12,214 nt of DNA, taken from positions 1 through 12,214 of the forward strand of contig URIR01000046.1 in assembly GCA_900547955.1 (NCBI GenBank), written 5' to 3'. Source of the DNA: an uncultured Eubacteriales bacterium. GTDB taxonomy: Bacteria; Bacillota; Clostridia; Christensenellales; QALW01. Both the position numbers and the translations under genes were made by a program. Within the stretch, counting starts at the first letter, position 1; each line of letters begins with the position of its first letter. Of the stretch, positions 6,097 through 12,214 are shown piece after piece. The notes under the pieces were generated by a model that did no database searches, was not told where the DNA came from, and was given only the letters and a program-made list of their open reading frames with translations.

Positions 6097-8547
6097 ATGA
6101 AAAAGAAACGCAAATTTTTAAGCCTGCTGCTCTGCTTATGCATGGCGACCCTGCTCCTGCCAGCGGCCGCATTCGCCGATAATGTCGGTTACGGCCTATG
6201 GGTAAACGGAATTGAGGTAAATCCGGATAACGCGCAGGATATATTAGGAAACGGAACCGCCAGTTTTGACCCAGCAAGCAGCACCCTGAGCTTAAACGGC
6301 GCAAATCTCGAGAGCACATACAACCAGGGCATATATCCGGCCGCTATATATGCCGGCGAAGAAATTGACGTTCTAACTATACAAGCAGAAAATCAAAACA
6401 GCATCGCCGTCTCGGCCGCATGCGGAATATTCGCCTATAACTCCATTATTTTTAATGGAACCGGTCAGCTGGATGTGAATGTCCAAGGTGAATCAGAGGT
6501 GCGCGCTGTATGCTCCTCGCTCGGCGGAATTACTGTTTCAGGCGGCGATTATTCCTTTAACGGCCGCGGATTTATCGGCTACGGCATTTCGGTAGCCTAC
6601 GACGGCAAAGTCAGCGTTACAGGCGGCAGCCTGACGGCAATTGGCGACGGAACGCTCGGAGTCGCCATACAGAACGCCGCCGGGGTTTTAGACTATTCAA
6701 ATTATGCCGGCTGTAAAGCAATAGCAAGCTTAAACGCCAACGGAGAGCCCGAAACTGAATATTCAATAGACGACGCCTCCCTTTACAAATATATTAAGGT
6801 TTCCGCCCCCAAACCGCTCGTATATGATGAAAACGGATTTACCCAAGATAAAAAGCACTTTCAGCCCGCCGAGCTTAAAGACGGCTGGTATGAAATTAAT
6901 AACGCAGGCAATCTATTCTGGTTTTCAGAGTTTTTAAGGGAATCAGTTGATAATGCGAGCGCCAATGCCAGACTGACCAAAAGTATAACCATTCCCGCCG
7001 GCATGAATTGGCTGCCTATAGAAGTTGGATTTTACGGAACGCCTTATCAGGGTATTTTCGACGGATGCAGCTTCACTATTGCCGGATTAAAAATCCGCTA
7101 TGGCGCCCAGGATTTTTATTCAGGCACTGGGTTATTTGAATGCATAGGCTCCGAAGGCACAGTAAAAAATCTCGGTCTGATAAATACAGATATAGAGGTT
7201 GATGCAGGAACAGTCGGAAGCATATGCGGCACGAATTTAGGCGTTATAGAAAATTGCTATAATACCGGCAGTATAAAGGGAATTGCAAATTATTCCCAGT
7301 TTATAGGCGGTATAGCGGGACGAAACGAGGGGACTATCCGTCTCTGCTATAATACCGGCGAAATTTTTGCCCAATCGGCAATAGCCGGAGGAATATGTGG
7401 CGACGCTCAAAATGAAGCTATTATAGAGAACTGCTATAATACCGGTCCTGTCAGCGCTCAATGGAGCGTAGGAGGCATATGCGGAGAATTAACCGATTCC
7501 GCCGTTATATCCAACTGCTATAATATAGGCACGCCCAACGCGGCGGACCAATATCAAAGCTTTGCGCACGGTTTGGCCGCTTCAGGCAATACCCCCGTTC
7601 CAGCGCAAAGGGACAATATCATAAACAGCTATTATCTATCAGAAAATCAAACATCCGACGGCGGTAAAACCCTTGAGCAATTTGCTTCAGGCGAAATAGC
7701 TTACCTATTAAACGGCTCTGTCAGCCAGGGAGATTTTGTATGGGGACAATCCTTAACCGGAGAAGACGTTCAAGCCGCGCCGGTATTTAAAGGCAAAGCC
7801 GTTTACGCGGGCTACAAATTCTGCTATTCGGAAGCATTATCATACGGCAATGACCAAAGCATACTCTTTGAAGCAAAGCCCGAGCATAATATCGGCGGAG
7901 ACTGGCATTCAAATCAAGACGGACATTGGCAGGCCTGCCAGAATCAAGGCTGCAGCCAAACGGGAGATATTTATAAGCATACACCTTCCGAACAATTAAT
8001 TAACGTAAAAGCTCCCACCGCTTCGGAAGAAGGATATACGGGAGACACTCTCTGCGCTGTTTGCAAATATATATTGGCTTATGGGCACTCTATTAATAAG
8101 CTGCCTCCCTCTATAACTCAGGGCCTTGAAAACCAATATACGCCTGGCAGCTCCGCAAATCCCATATATATTCAAACAGACGCCGCAATAACCGATTTTA
8201 CCGGCGTCAAAATAAACGGCAATGAAATAGAAAAAGGAAATTATACTGTTACCGAGGAAGAAAACGGTGCGCTTATTGCTCTGGCGCCCGAATATTTAGC
8301 CGCCCTGCCGTCCGGAGGATACACGCTGGAAATCATATTTGAAACGGGCAGCGTCAGCTCCAGCCTGAAAGTAAACGCCCGGCCCGAAGAGCCTTCCGGT
8401 CCGGAAGATAACCCCGGCTCGAGCGAAGATGATAAACCCGGCTCAACTGGAGACGTCAGCAATATAATATTATATGCCGCGCTATTCTTATACGCCGCCG
8501 GCATAACGTGCGCCGTGACATGCAGGCGTAAAAAGCAAAACCGCTAA
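6097..8547 (+). CDS. Secreted, membrane-anchored GLUG-repeat surface protein
   Basis: Residues 1-27 are a signal peptide (KKKRK, hydrophobic core, cleavage after AFA). Residues about 30-240 start with LWVNGIEV and DILGNGTASFDPASSTLSL, an opening common in clostridial surface proteins, and look beta-helical. Four CYN(T/I)G units (Cys 387, 417, 446, 474), each preceded or followed by GGI(A/C)G, are GLUG repeats. Residues about 600-670 hold a small module with C614, C619, C653 and C656 of the HW..C / GYTGDTLC type. Residues about 670-760 look Ig-like and a Pro/Gly/Glu/Ser linker follows. The C-terminus is a hydrophobic helix (about 788-808) and RRKKQNR, an anchor of sortase type, but the motif reads KPGSTGD instead of LPxTG. 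AAAGGA lies nine bases before the ATG. A role in adhesion or extracellular binding is inference. It is flanked upstream by the MITE-like element and is monocistronic. Confidence 0.9.
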   Translation: MKKKRKFLSLLLCLCMATLLLPAAAFADNVGYGLWVNGIEVNPDNAQDILGNGTASFDPASSTLSLNGANLESTYNQGIYPAAIYAGEEIDVLTIQAENQNSIAVSAACGIFAYNSIIFNGTGQLDVNVQGESEVRAVCSSLGGITVSGGDYSFNGRGFIGYGISVAYDGKVSVTGGSLTAIGDGTLGVAIQNAAGVLDYSNYAGCKAIASLNANGEPETEYSIDDASLYKYIKVSAPKPLVYDENGFTQDKKHFQPAELKDGWYEINNAGNLFWFSEFLRESVDNASANARLTKSITIPAGMNWLPIEVGFYGTPYQGIFDGCSFTIAGLKIRYGAQDFYSGTGLFECIGSEGTVKNLGLINTDIEVDAGTVGSICGTNLGVIENCYNTGSIKGIANYSQFIGGIAGRNEGTIRLCYNTGEIFAQSAIAGGICGDAQNEAIIENCYNTGPVSAQWSVGGICGELTDSAVISNCYNIGTPNAADQYQSFAHGLAASGNTPVPAQRDNIINSYYLSENQTSDGGKTLEQFASGEIAYLLNGSVSQGDFVWGQSLTGEDVQAAPVFKGKAVYAGYKFCYSEALSYGNDQSILFEAKPEHNIGGDWHSNQDGHWQACQNQGCSQTGDIYKHTPSEQLINVKAPTASEEGYTGDTLCAVCKYILAYGHSINKLPPSITQGLENQYTPGSSANPIYIQTDAAITDFTGVKINGNEIEKGNYTVTEEENGALIALAPEYLAALPSGGYTLEIIFETGSVSSSLKVNARPEEPSGPEDNPGSSEDDKPGSTGDVSNIILYAALFLYAAGITCAVTCRRKKQNR

Positions 8548-8558
8548 ACATACCGACT

Positions 8559-8591
8559 AAACGGCGGCATATTCAAAGCCGCCGTTTTTTT
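8559..8591 (+). terminator. Intrinsic terminator of the GLUG-repeat gene
   Basis: The stem ACGGCGGC (8561-8568) with GCCGCCGT (8578-8585), extended by two A-T pairs, has a 9-nt loop and a run of seven T (8585-8591). It lies 11 bp after the stop codon. Confidence 0.92.
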
Positions 8592-8601
8592 AGAAAATAT
8601 G

Positions 8602-8636
8602 AAAAAGCCGCCGCGCACTCAGCGCAGCGGCTTTTT
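8602..8636 (-). terminator. Bidirectional terminator, probably native to rpsI
   Basis: A perfect 10-bp stem, AAAAAGCCGC (8602-8611) with GCGGCTTTTT (8627-8636), is continued after one mismatch by GCGC/GCGC (8613-8616, 8622-8625) and a 5-nt loop. T runs occur on both strands. It lies 14 bp past the stop codon of the S9 fragment on the minus strand, where the terminator of the rpsI transcript is expected. It can also back up the plus-strand terminator. Confidence 0.8.
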
Positions 8637-8650
8637 ATATAAAGCACAAA

Positions 8651-8710
8651 TTATCTCTTAGAGAACTGAGGAGCACGACGCGCGGCCTTGAGACCGTACT
8701 GGCGTACAGT
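8651..8710 (-). pseudogene. rpsI: 3' end of rpsI (ribosomal protein S9), displaced stub
   Basis: On the minus strand the codons before the TAA (8651-8653) read TVRQYGLKAARRAPQFSKR. The last part, GLKAARRAPQFSKR, is the highly conserved C-terminus of bacterial S9, whose tail contacts P-site tRNA. The frame closes at a stop codon at 8711-8713, so only about 19 codons remain and no S9 protein can be made from here. The adjacent integrase gene and the terminator at 8602-8636 indicate that this is the original 3' end, cut off from the rest of rpsI by an element inserted in the gene. The true gene should lie beyond base 12214 with a replacement 3' end carried by the element. S9 identity of the tail rests on recognition of the conserved motif. 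Confidence 0.85.
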
Positions 8711-8713
8711 TTA
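8651..8713. other. Predicted attachment site (att) of the integrative element
   Basis: The S9 homology fades near 8705-8710, so the crossover core should lie inside 8651-8710. ACTGTAC / GTACGGT on the minus strand (8693-8710) form a 7-bp imperfect inverted repeat with a 4-bp centre, of the kind recognised by tyrosine recombinases as a core site. The partner copy would be at the other element end, outside the window. TGCCC-type repeats at 8752-8756, 8765-8769 and, inverted, 8792-8796 could be arm-type sites, but this is speculative. Confidence 0.6.
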
Positions 8714-8798
8714 GCGCCGGTTTTCCTTGATTTTATGGGCTTTTTGGCCTCTGCCCTCAAATGTTGCCCCAGTATTTAATCATAAAAATGGGGGCATT

Positions 8799-10010
8799 TT
8801 AGGCACCAACAGATGGAGCAAATGCAGCATTTACAACACTCAGAAGTTCCTCCGGTTTATTATACTTCACCTGCGCGTAAATGTCCATAGTCGTCTTACT
8901 GTTTTCATGCCCGGCAAGATATTGAACAGTTTTTGGGTCAATGCCTGCATACAGCAGGTTAGTAATATAGGTGTGACGAAGTTGATGTGGGGTTACATCA
9001 AAGTCAATGGCATACACTAACTTCGGGTTATTTTTCTGATGACTGCCAGGGGTAGGCGTTACCGTACACTTCACGCACTGGCCATTTACATACTTATAAT
9101 AGTTATGGGGTTTCGTAGAGCGAACGGTTACATATTTCCATACCCGCTGAAACTGCGAAGATGAAAGAGGATTTCCATTTCTGTCAGCAACCACATATTC
9201 CGATTCGGTTTTCTCTTTCACTTCCCGCAGGCAGTCTGTCAAACACTTTGGGATCGGAATATCTCTCCGAGCCGCCTTCGTTTTCAGCGTTGTGGAAATC
9301 ACCGGCCTGTTATTTTCTGAGCGCCATGCTCTCCGTACAGAGATGTACGGCGTAGGAACATCCAGAAATACGCAGTCCCATTGCAGTCCCAAAATTTCTT
9401 CGCGCCGCAGACCGGAATATAAAGCGATCATTATAAAGGTATAGGGTGGAAGTCCTCGGACAGTATCTAAAAGCAGCTTCACTTGCTCATCCGTCAAGGC
9501 ATTTATCTTTTTCCCCGGTTTTCCCCCTTTGGCCGAGAGTCCCTCACAGGGATTATATTCCAGTAACTGGCTTCGCTCTGCCGAATAAAAGACACATTTC
9601 AGGAGCATATTTACCTTACTATACAATCCAGCAGATTTTGAAGCCAATGGAATCATCGCAAGCCGAATATCGTCTGCAGTCACATCCTCAAGATACATAT
9701 CGCCTAAAGGTTTGACAATATAGTTGTTCATGGTCTGGGTATATCCTCTCAACGTGCCGGAAGATACCTTTGCCGACTGCATGAGCAGCCACTTCTCGCA
9801 ATACTCTGCCACCGTTGGATGTTTTCTGCGGAAAACCGCCTCCTCTACCTGGCGTCGAGCCTCCATCTCCTTTAACTGGAGTTCCTCGCAGGTTTCAGCA
9901 TACAAGTCCACCCTTTTTCCATCGGCATCGGTGATCCGAGTCCTGTAATATTGAATCCCCCTCCGCATGGCAGTGCCATACCGGGGAACATTTTCTTGTT
10001 TTTTCGCCAT
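8799..10010 (-). CDS. Tyrosine recombinase / integrase A (end-proximal)
   Basis: This is a full-length phage/ICE-type integrase of 403 residues. Residues about 8-60 form a beta-strand arm-binding domain (YYRTRITDADGKRVDLY), about 65-155 the helical core-binding domain and about 170-390 the catalytic domain. The catalytic residues are all present: R202 (GLRREE), K243 (LKTKAARRDIP), H342 and R345 (HQLRH), H368 (AGHEN) and nucleophile Y378 (MDIYA). An insert of about 30 residues (302-333, with C312 and C315) precedes HQLRH and is shared with integrase B. The ATG at 10008-10010 has AAAGGAA eight bases upstream. The gene lies about 90 bp from the rpsI stub, the usual place for the gene that acts on that att site. 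It has its own predicted promoter (10059-10087). It is a close paralogue of integrase B. Confidence 0.97.
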   Translation of the reverse strand: MAKKQENVPRYGTAMRRGIQYYRTRITDADGKRVDLYAETCEELQLKEMEARRQVEEAVFRRKHPTVAEYCEKWLLMQSAKVSSGTLRGYTQTMNNYIVKPLGDMYLEDVTADDIRLAMIPLASKSAGLYSKVNMLLKCVFYSAERSQLLEYNPCEGLSAKGGKPGKKINALTDEQVKLLLDTVRGLPPYTFIMIALYSGLRREEILGLQWDCVFLDVPTPYISVRRAWRSENNRPVISTTLKTKAARRDIPIPKCLTDCLREVKEKTESEYVVADRNGNPLSSSQFQRVWKYVTVRSTKPHNYYKYVNGQCVKCTVTPTPGSHQKNNPKLVYAIDFDVTPHQLRHTYITNLLYAGIDPKTVQYLAGHENSKTTMDIYAQVKYNKPEELLSVVNAAFAPSVGA

Positions 10011-10058
10011 GATTTCAGTTCCTTTCTATTTAATATGTATTTCAGCGCCGATACCTTC

Positions 10059-10087
10059 TTTATACTGAAAAATCATGGCTCTATCAA
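10059..10087 (-). promoter_or_regulatory. Promoter of integrase A
   Basis: The minus strand reads TTGATA (10082-10087), a 17-bp spacer and TATAAA (10059-10064), each one mismatch from consensus. The -35 box overlaps the 14-bp repeat at 10084-10097 that is also found before integrase B. Confidence 0.65.
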
Positions 10088-10097
10088 AGGTGCGATT
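10084..10097 (-). repeat. 14-bp direct repeat, copy 1 (before integrase A)
   Basis: The minus strand reads AATCGCACCTTTGA, identical to 11448-11461. The TTGA at its end is the first part of the predicted -35 box of integrase A. This may be a shared operator, an arm-type binding site, or a remnant of a duplication that included the end of the excisionase gene. Confidence 0.6.
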
Positions 10098-10107
10098 CTG
10101 GGAAACG

Positions 10108-10137
10108 CAAAGGGCGGGGAACACTCCCCGCCCTTTG
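10108..10137. terminator. Very stable hairpin between the two integrase genes
   Basis: CAAAGGGCGGGGA (10108-10120) pairs perfectly with TCCCCGCCCTTTG (10125-10137) around a 4-nt loop. It lies 17 bp beyond the stop codon of integrase B on the minus strand. Neither side has a proper T run (GCGTTTCCC on the minus strand), so it may stop polymerase poorly and instead protect the 3' end of the integrase B message. It separates integrase B from the promoter of integrase A. Confidence 0.6.
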
Positions 10138-10153
10138 TACGTTTTCCGTCAAA

Positions 10154-11386
10154 TTATTGTGCCGCTTCGTATTCACCGCCATCCCATTCTGCAAAGGCTC
10201 CGCTTAAAACTCCTGCCAGTTGCTCCGGCTTGTTGTACTTTACCTTCGCATAAATGTCCATCGTGATCTTACTGCTCTCATGGCCAGCCAAGTATTGAAC
10301 TGTTTTCGGGTCTACCGAAGCATGAATCAAATTTGTGATGTAGGTATGACGAAGCATGTGTGGCGTAACCTCAAAATCCAAGCTATATACCACATGACCA
10401 TTGTTCCGTGCTTTTTCACCCAGCTTCGGGTAAAGCATATACTTCACATATTTCCCGTCCACAAGTTTGCGAGCTATCCTCGGTTTTGCTGTCCGTGTCA
10501 CGATATACTGCCAAAGCCGCTTAAACTGCGTATAAGACAACGGCTCTCCATCCTGGTTGGCAATTACATAGTCTGATGTCGATTTTTTCTTTGCCTCTTT
10601 CAAGCACTCTGCCAAACGATCCGGGAGAGGAATATTCCGCTCCGCAGCCTTTGTTTTTAGCTCTGTGAGAATAACCGGCCTGTTATGTTCCGTGTGCCAC
10701 GCACGCCGGACCGTCAGATACGGCGCTTCTGTATCCAGATATACTGAATCCCATTGCAGTGCAAGAATTTCTTCCCGCCGCAGTCCGGCATACAGACCAA
10801 TCATCACAAATACATAGGGCGGCAACCCGCGAATGGCGTCCAAAAGCCGTTCTACCTGTTCATCCGTCAAAGCCTGCCGCTCCTCCTGCGGAACGCCTCC
10901 GCCTTTTGCCTCAAGGTATATCGTCGGGTTTGTATCAATCACATGGCTCTCCTTGGCCGCCCGGAAAATAGACTTGTAGAGGATTACCACGGACTTATAT
11001 ACTGAAGCCGACTTTTTAGAGACTGGCACAAGGGCAACCTGGATGTCATCCAGGGTTACATCGGCCATTCGTTTCTCACCCAGCTCCTTGATAATATGCC
11101 GCCGCACCTTGGATGTATAATCAATCAATGTGGTGGCACGGATATGGACGGACTGCATCAGAAGCCACTTTTCACAATACTCGGCAACCGTGGGGGATTT
11201 ACGCCGGAATGTGGCGTTGTCGATTTGCTCAAGAGCCGCCATTTCCTTGTCGTAAACTTCCTCGCGGGTTTTTCCGTAAAGAATCACCCGTTTGCCATCT
11301 GCGTCCTCAATATCTGTTTTGTAATACTCATGCCCATTTATCTGGACTTTGCTGTACCTGGGAATTCGTTTTCTTTTTGCTGCCAT
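10154..11386 (-). CDS. Tyrosine recombinase / integrase B (paralogue of A)
   Basis: A 410-residue integrase, collinear with integrase A from end to end. The catalytic set is R203 (GLRREE), K244 (LKTKAAERNIP), H343 and R346 (HMLRH), H369 (AGHES) and Y379 (MDIYA). Each is exactly one residue further on than in A, so all catalytic positions are in register. Shared stretches such as RRKxPTVAEYCEKWLLMQS (61-79) and the insert before the HxxR box mark the two as tandem paralogues. Differences are spread through the core-binding domain (80-160), which may change DNA specificity. The ATG at 11384-11386 has GGAGG (11394-11398) seven bases upstream. It follows the excisionase-type gene by about 60 bp and may use both read-through and its own promoter. 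Its division of labour with A is unknown. Confidence 0.97.
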   Translation of the reverse strand: MAAKRKRIPRYSKVQINGHEYYKTDIEDADGKRVILYGKTREEVYDKEMAALEQIDNATFRRKSPTVAEYCEKWLLMQSVHIRATTLIDYTSKVRRHIIKELGEKRMADVTLDDIQVALVPVSKKSASVYKSVVILYKSIFRAAKESHVIDTNPTIYLEAKGGGVPQEERQALTDEQVERLLDAIRGLPPYVFVMIGLYAGLRREEILALQWDSVYLDTEAPYLTVRRAWHTEHNRPVILTELKTKAAERNIPLPDRLAECLKEAKKKSTSDYVIANQDGEPLSYTQFKRLWQYIVTRTAKPRIARKLVDGKYVKYMLYPKLGEKARNNGHVVYSLDFEVTPHMLRHTYITNLIHASVDPKTVQYLAGHESSKITMDIYAKVKYNKPEQLAGVLSGAFAEWDGGEYEAAQ

Positions 11387-11422
11387 TTTTCTACCTCCAA
11401 ATGCAATCGGTGTTGTATCTTT

Positions 11423-11451
11423 GTTTTACCAAAACCGCACGATTTGCTCAA
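11423..11451 (-). promoter_or_regulatory. Possible promoter of integrase B
   Basis: The minus strand reads TTGAGC (11446-11451), a 17-bp spacer and TAAAAC (11423-11428), each with two mismatches. The placement relative to the 14-bp repeat is the same as for integrase A. The stretch also forms an imperfect hairpin (AAATCGCAC with GTGCGGTTT on the minus strand, 11432-11462) that could act as an attenuator at the end of the excisionase gene. Confidence 0.4.
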
Positions 11452-11461
11452 AGGTGCGATT
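11448..11461 (-). repeat. 14-bp direct repeat, copy 2 (before integrase B)
   Basis: AATCGCACCTTTGA on the minus strand, identical to 10084-10097. Here it encodes the last residues and stop codon of the excisionase-type gene, while copy 1 is non-coding. It also overlaps the predicted -35 of integrase B. Confidence 0.6.
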
Positions 11462-11690
11462 TGTTTCCTCGCACATTTCGGTAGGTTGCTTTCTTTTCCA
11501 CAGGTTTTGCCCGATAGGTGCATTTAGCAACATATTCCTGAAGGTAGGCAGAAGTGAAATATACGCACCCATTCGGTACATATTGAATATAGGAAATCAA
11601 ACCGCTGTTTCTGGCTTCATCCAAGGTGGCAAGGCTGATTCCCAACAGTTTTGCCGCCTCCTTACGAGTAATCAGCTTTTCCATATCCAA
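11448..11690 (-). CDS. Excisionase-type small HTH DNA-binding protein
   Basis: A protein of 80 residues whose N-terminal half (LITRKEAAKLLGISLATLDEARNSG) is a MerR-like winged HTH of the kind found in excisionases and recombination directionality factors. A wing follows (VPNGCVYFTSAYLQEYV) and then a basic tail rich in Lys and Arg. It should bind near the attachment sites, bend DNA and favour excision, or control the integrase promoters. The start is TTG (11688-11690), six bases after AAGGAAG; an ATG two codons later (11682-11684) is the alternative but stands 12 bases from the SD. It begins four bases after the end of the MazF-like gene's stop codon and in the same frame, with its SD inside that gene's last codons, so the two are translationally linked. 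Family membership is clear; a direct role in excision is inferred from context. Confidence 0.85.
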   Translation of the reverse strand: MDMEKLITRKEAAKLLGISLATLDEARNSGLISYIQYVPNGCVYFTSAYLQEYVAKCTYRAKPVEKKATYRNVRGNKSHL

Positions 11691-11693
11691 TCT

Positions 11694-12214
11694 TCACTTC
11701 CTTTCCTTCTTTTTTACTACTTCATAATCAAAACCGGGCCGCTGGCCGCAGTAGGTGCAGATGTCCTTTTCCACCCGGCCAGGGTGGACCCGGCGCAAAT
11801 AATAAGAGCCTGTGCCGTAGAAGTTATTGGCACAGGCCGGACAAAGGCACATGATTAAATTTTTCGACGTTTCTTCAATCAATCCCACGCTGACTGCCAG
11901 AGCGCGGTTGAGCCGGCGGATATGCTGTTCCTCCAGATGTCCGATGTACGTTTCCAGCCGTCTTTTATCAATGGTGCGGAGCTGCTCCATCAGCACCAGA
12001 GAAGGCAGCTCCAGGCCGTTCTCTGCTTTGAGAAGGTAATGAGTGGGCAGCTTGGCCTTGGCGTCCACTTTGCTGGATATGGCTGCCACAATGACCGTGG
12101 GGCTGTGCTTGTTTCCAGTATCGTTCTGAATAATAAGGACAGGGCGATACCCTTCCTGTTCGGAGCCGATTCCCCGGCCCAGATCGGCATAGTACATATC
12201 GCCGCGCAGATATG
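11694..12214 (-). CDS. MazF/PemK-like (NdoA-type) protein with zinc-ribbon tail, 5' end cut by window
   Basis: The frame stays open to the window edge. The codons before the first internal ATG (12195-12197) read YLRGD, the RGD typical of the start of MazF proteins, so the true start lies outside. Counting from that ATG, residues 1-109 match the NdoA/MazF endoribonuclease core: YYADLGRGIGSEQEGYRPVL, IIQND, SPTVIVAAIS, KAKLPTH and EQLRTIDKRRL. R18 corresponds to the catalytic Arg of NdoA; the catalytic Thr is replaced by Ser (S41). Residues 115-167 are an extension with C119-x2-C122 and C147-x2-C150, a likely zinc ribbon that ordinary MazF toxins of about 115 residues lack. No antitoxin gene adjoins it downstream; upstream is not visible. 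It is co-transcribed with the excisionase-type gene. It could be a toxin that stabilises the element or an RNase-fold regulator of it. Confidence 0.88.
   Translation of the reverse strand, partial: YLRGDMYYADLGRGIGSEQEGYRPVLIIQNDTGNKHSPTVIVAAISSKVDAKAKLPTHYLLKAENGLELPSLVLMEQLRTIDKRRLETYIGHLEEQHIRRLNRALAVSVGLIEETSKNLIMCLCPACANNFYGTGSYYLRRVHPGRVEKDICTYCGQRPGFDYEVVKKKERK

Larger units (their letters stand above)
8711..12214 (-). mobile_element. Recombination-module end of an integrative element in rpsI (partial)
   Basis: From the rpsI stub to the window edge the genes are two tyrosine recombinases, an excisionase-type HTH protein and a MazF-like protein, all on the minus strand. By eye their codon use is less rich in ATA and TATA strings than that of the genes to the left. 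No conjugation, replication or cargo genes are in view, so it cannot be said whether this is an ICE, an integrative mobilizable element or a prophage. The far end is outside the window. Confidence 0.75.

Noticed and set aside
7230..7520. Regular repeats suggesting a CRISPR array or tandem DNA repeat
   Set aside because: They are the codons of the GLUG repeats (CYNTG units) inside a coding sequence, with uneven spacing and divergent bases.
8765..8796. TGCCCC/GGGGCA inverted repeat after integrase A as a terminator
   Set aside because: The arms are only 6 bp with a 20-nt loop and no T run follows on the minus strand.
11694..11716. A AAA AAG slippery heptamer near the end of the MazF-like gene, suggesting a frameshift fusion with the HTH gene
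   Set aside because: The -1 frame meets a stop after about 15 codons and does not enter the HTH gene, which is in the zero frame behind a TGA. An SD-guided restart explains the arrangement better.
1..12214. tRNA, rRNA, riboswitch or CRISPR features
   Set aside because: No tRNA-like arm with a T-loop motif, no rRNA segment, no recognisable riboswitch core and no direct-repeat array was seen. The cloverleaf at 34-109 lacks the conserved tRNA positions.

Overview
The window looks like chromosomal DNA of an anaerobic, low-to-mid-GC Firmicute, most likely a gut-type member of the class Clostridia. The signs are a glycyl-radical enzyme with its radical-SAM activase, a Gram-positive secreted GLUG-repeat protein, Firmicute-type Shine-Dalgarno sites and promoters, and a clostridial-style integrative element.

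Left block (1-5413, all minus strand). A lipoprotein gene with a mutarotase-like C-terminal half has its own promoter and terminator. Downstream of it is a two-gene operon: an AraC-type DNA-binding domain fused to a complete glycyl-radical enzyme (GRE), then the GRE-activating radical-SAM enzyme, overlapping by one base. The fusion is the most unusual item here. Its HTH has the Rob-like architecture (HTH first, effector domain second), but a catalytically complete GRE domain takes the place of the effector domain. A good internal ribosome-binding site sits exactly at the domain boundary. An 11-bp perfect inverted repeat overlaps its promoter. The block is bounded by two unrelated, strongly structured elements: a GC-rich four-stem cloverleaf (34-109) and a 281-bp MITE-like element of nested inverted repeats (5633-5913).

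Middle (5914-8713). A plus-strand gene encodes a large secreted protein with GLUG repeats and a C-terminal membrane anchor whose sortase motif is degenerate. It faces a short minus-strand fragment that matches the last codons of ribosomal protein S9 (rpsI), followed by that gene's likely terminator. This fragment marks one end of an integrated element.

Right block (about 8711-12214, minus strand, continuing past the window). This is the recombination module of an integrative element: a MazF/NdoA-like protein with a zinc-ribbon tail (5' end cut by the window), a small excisionase-type HTH protein, and two paralogous, catalytically complete tyrosine recombinases in tandem. Both recombinase genes carry the same 14-bp sequence at the same position relative to a predicted -35 box, suggesting shared control. 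The inferred history is insertion at the 3' end of rpsI. The intact rpsI copy should lie at the far end of the element, beyond base 12214.
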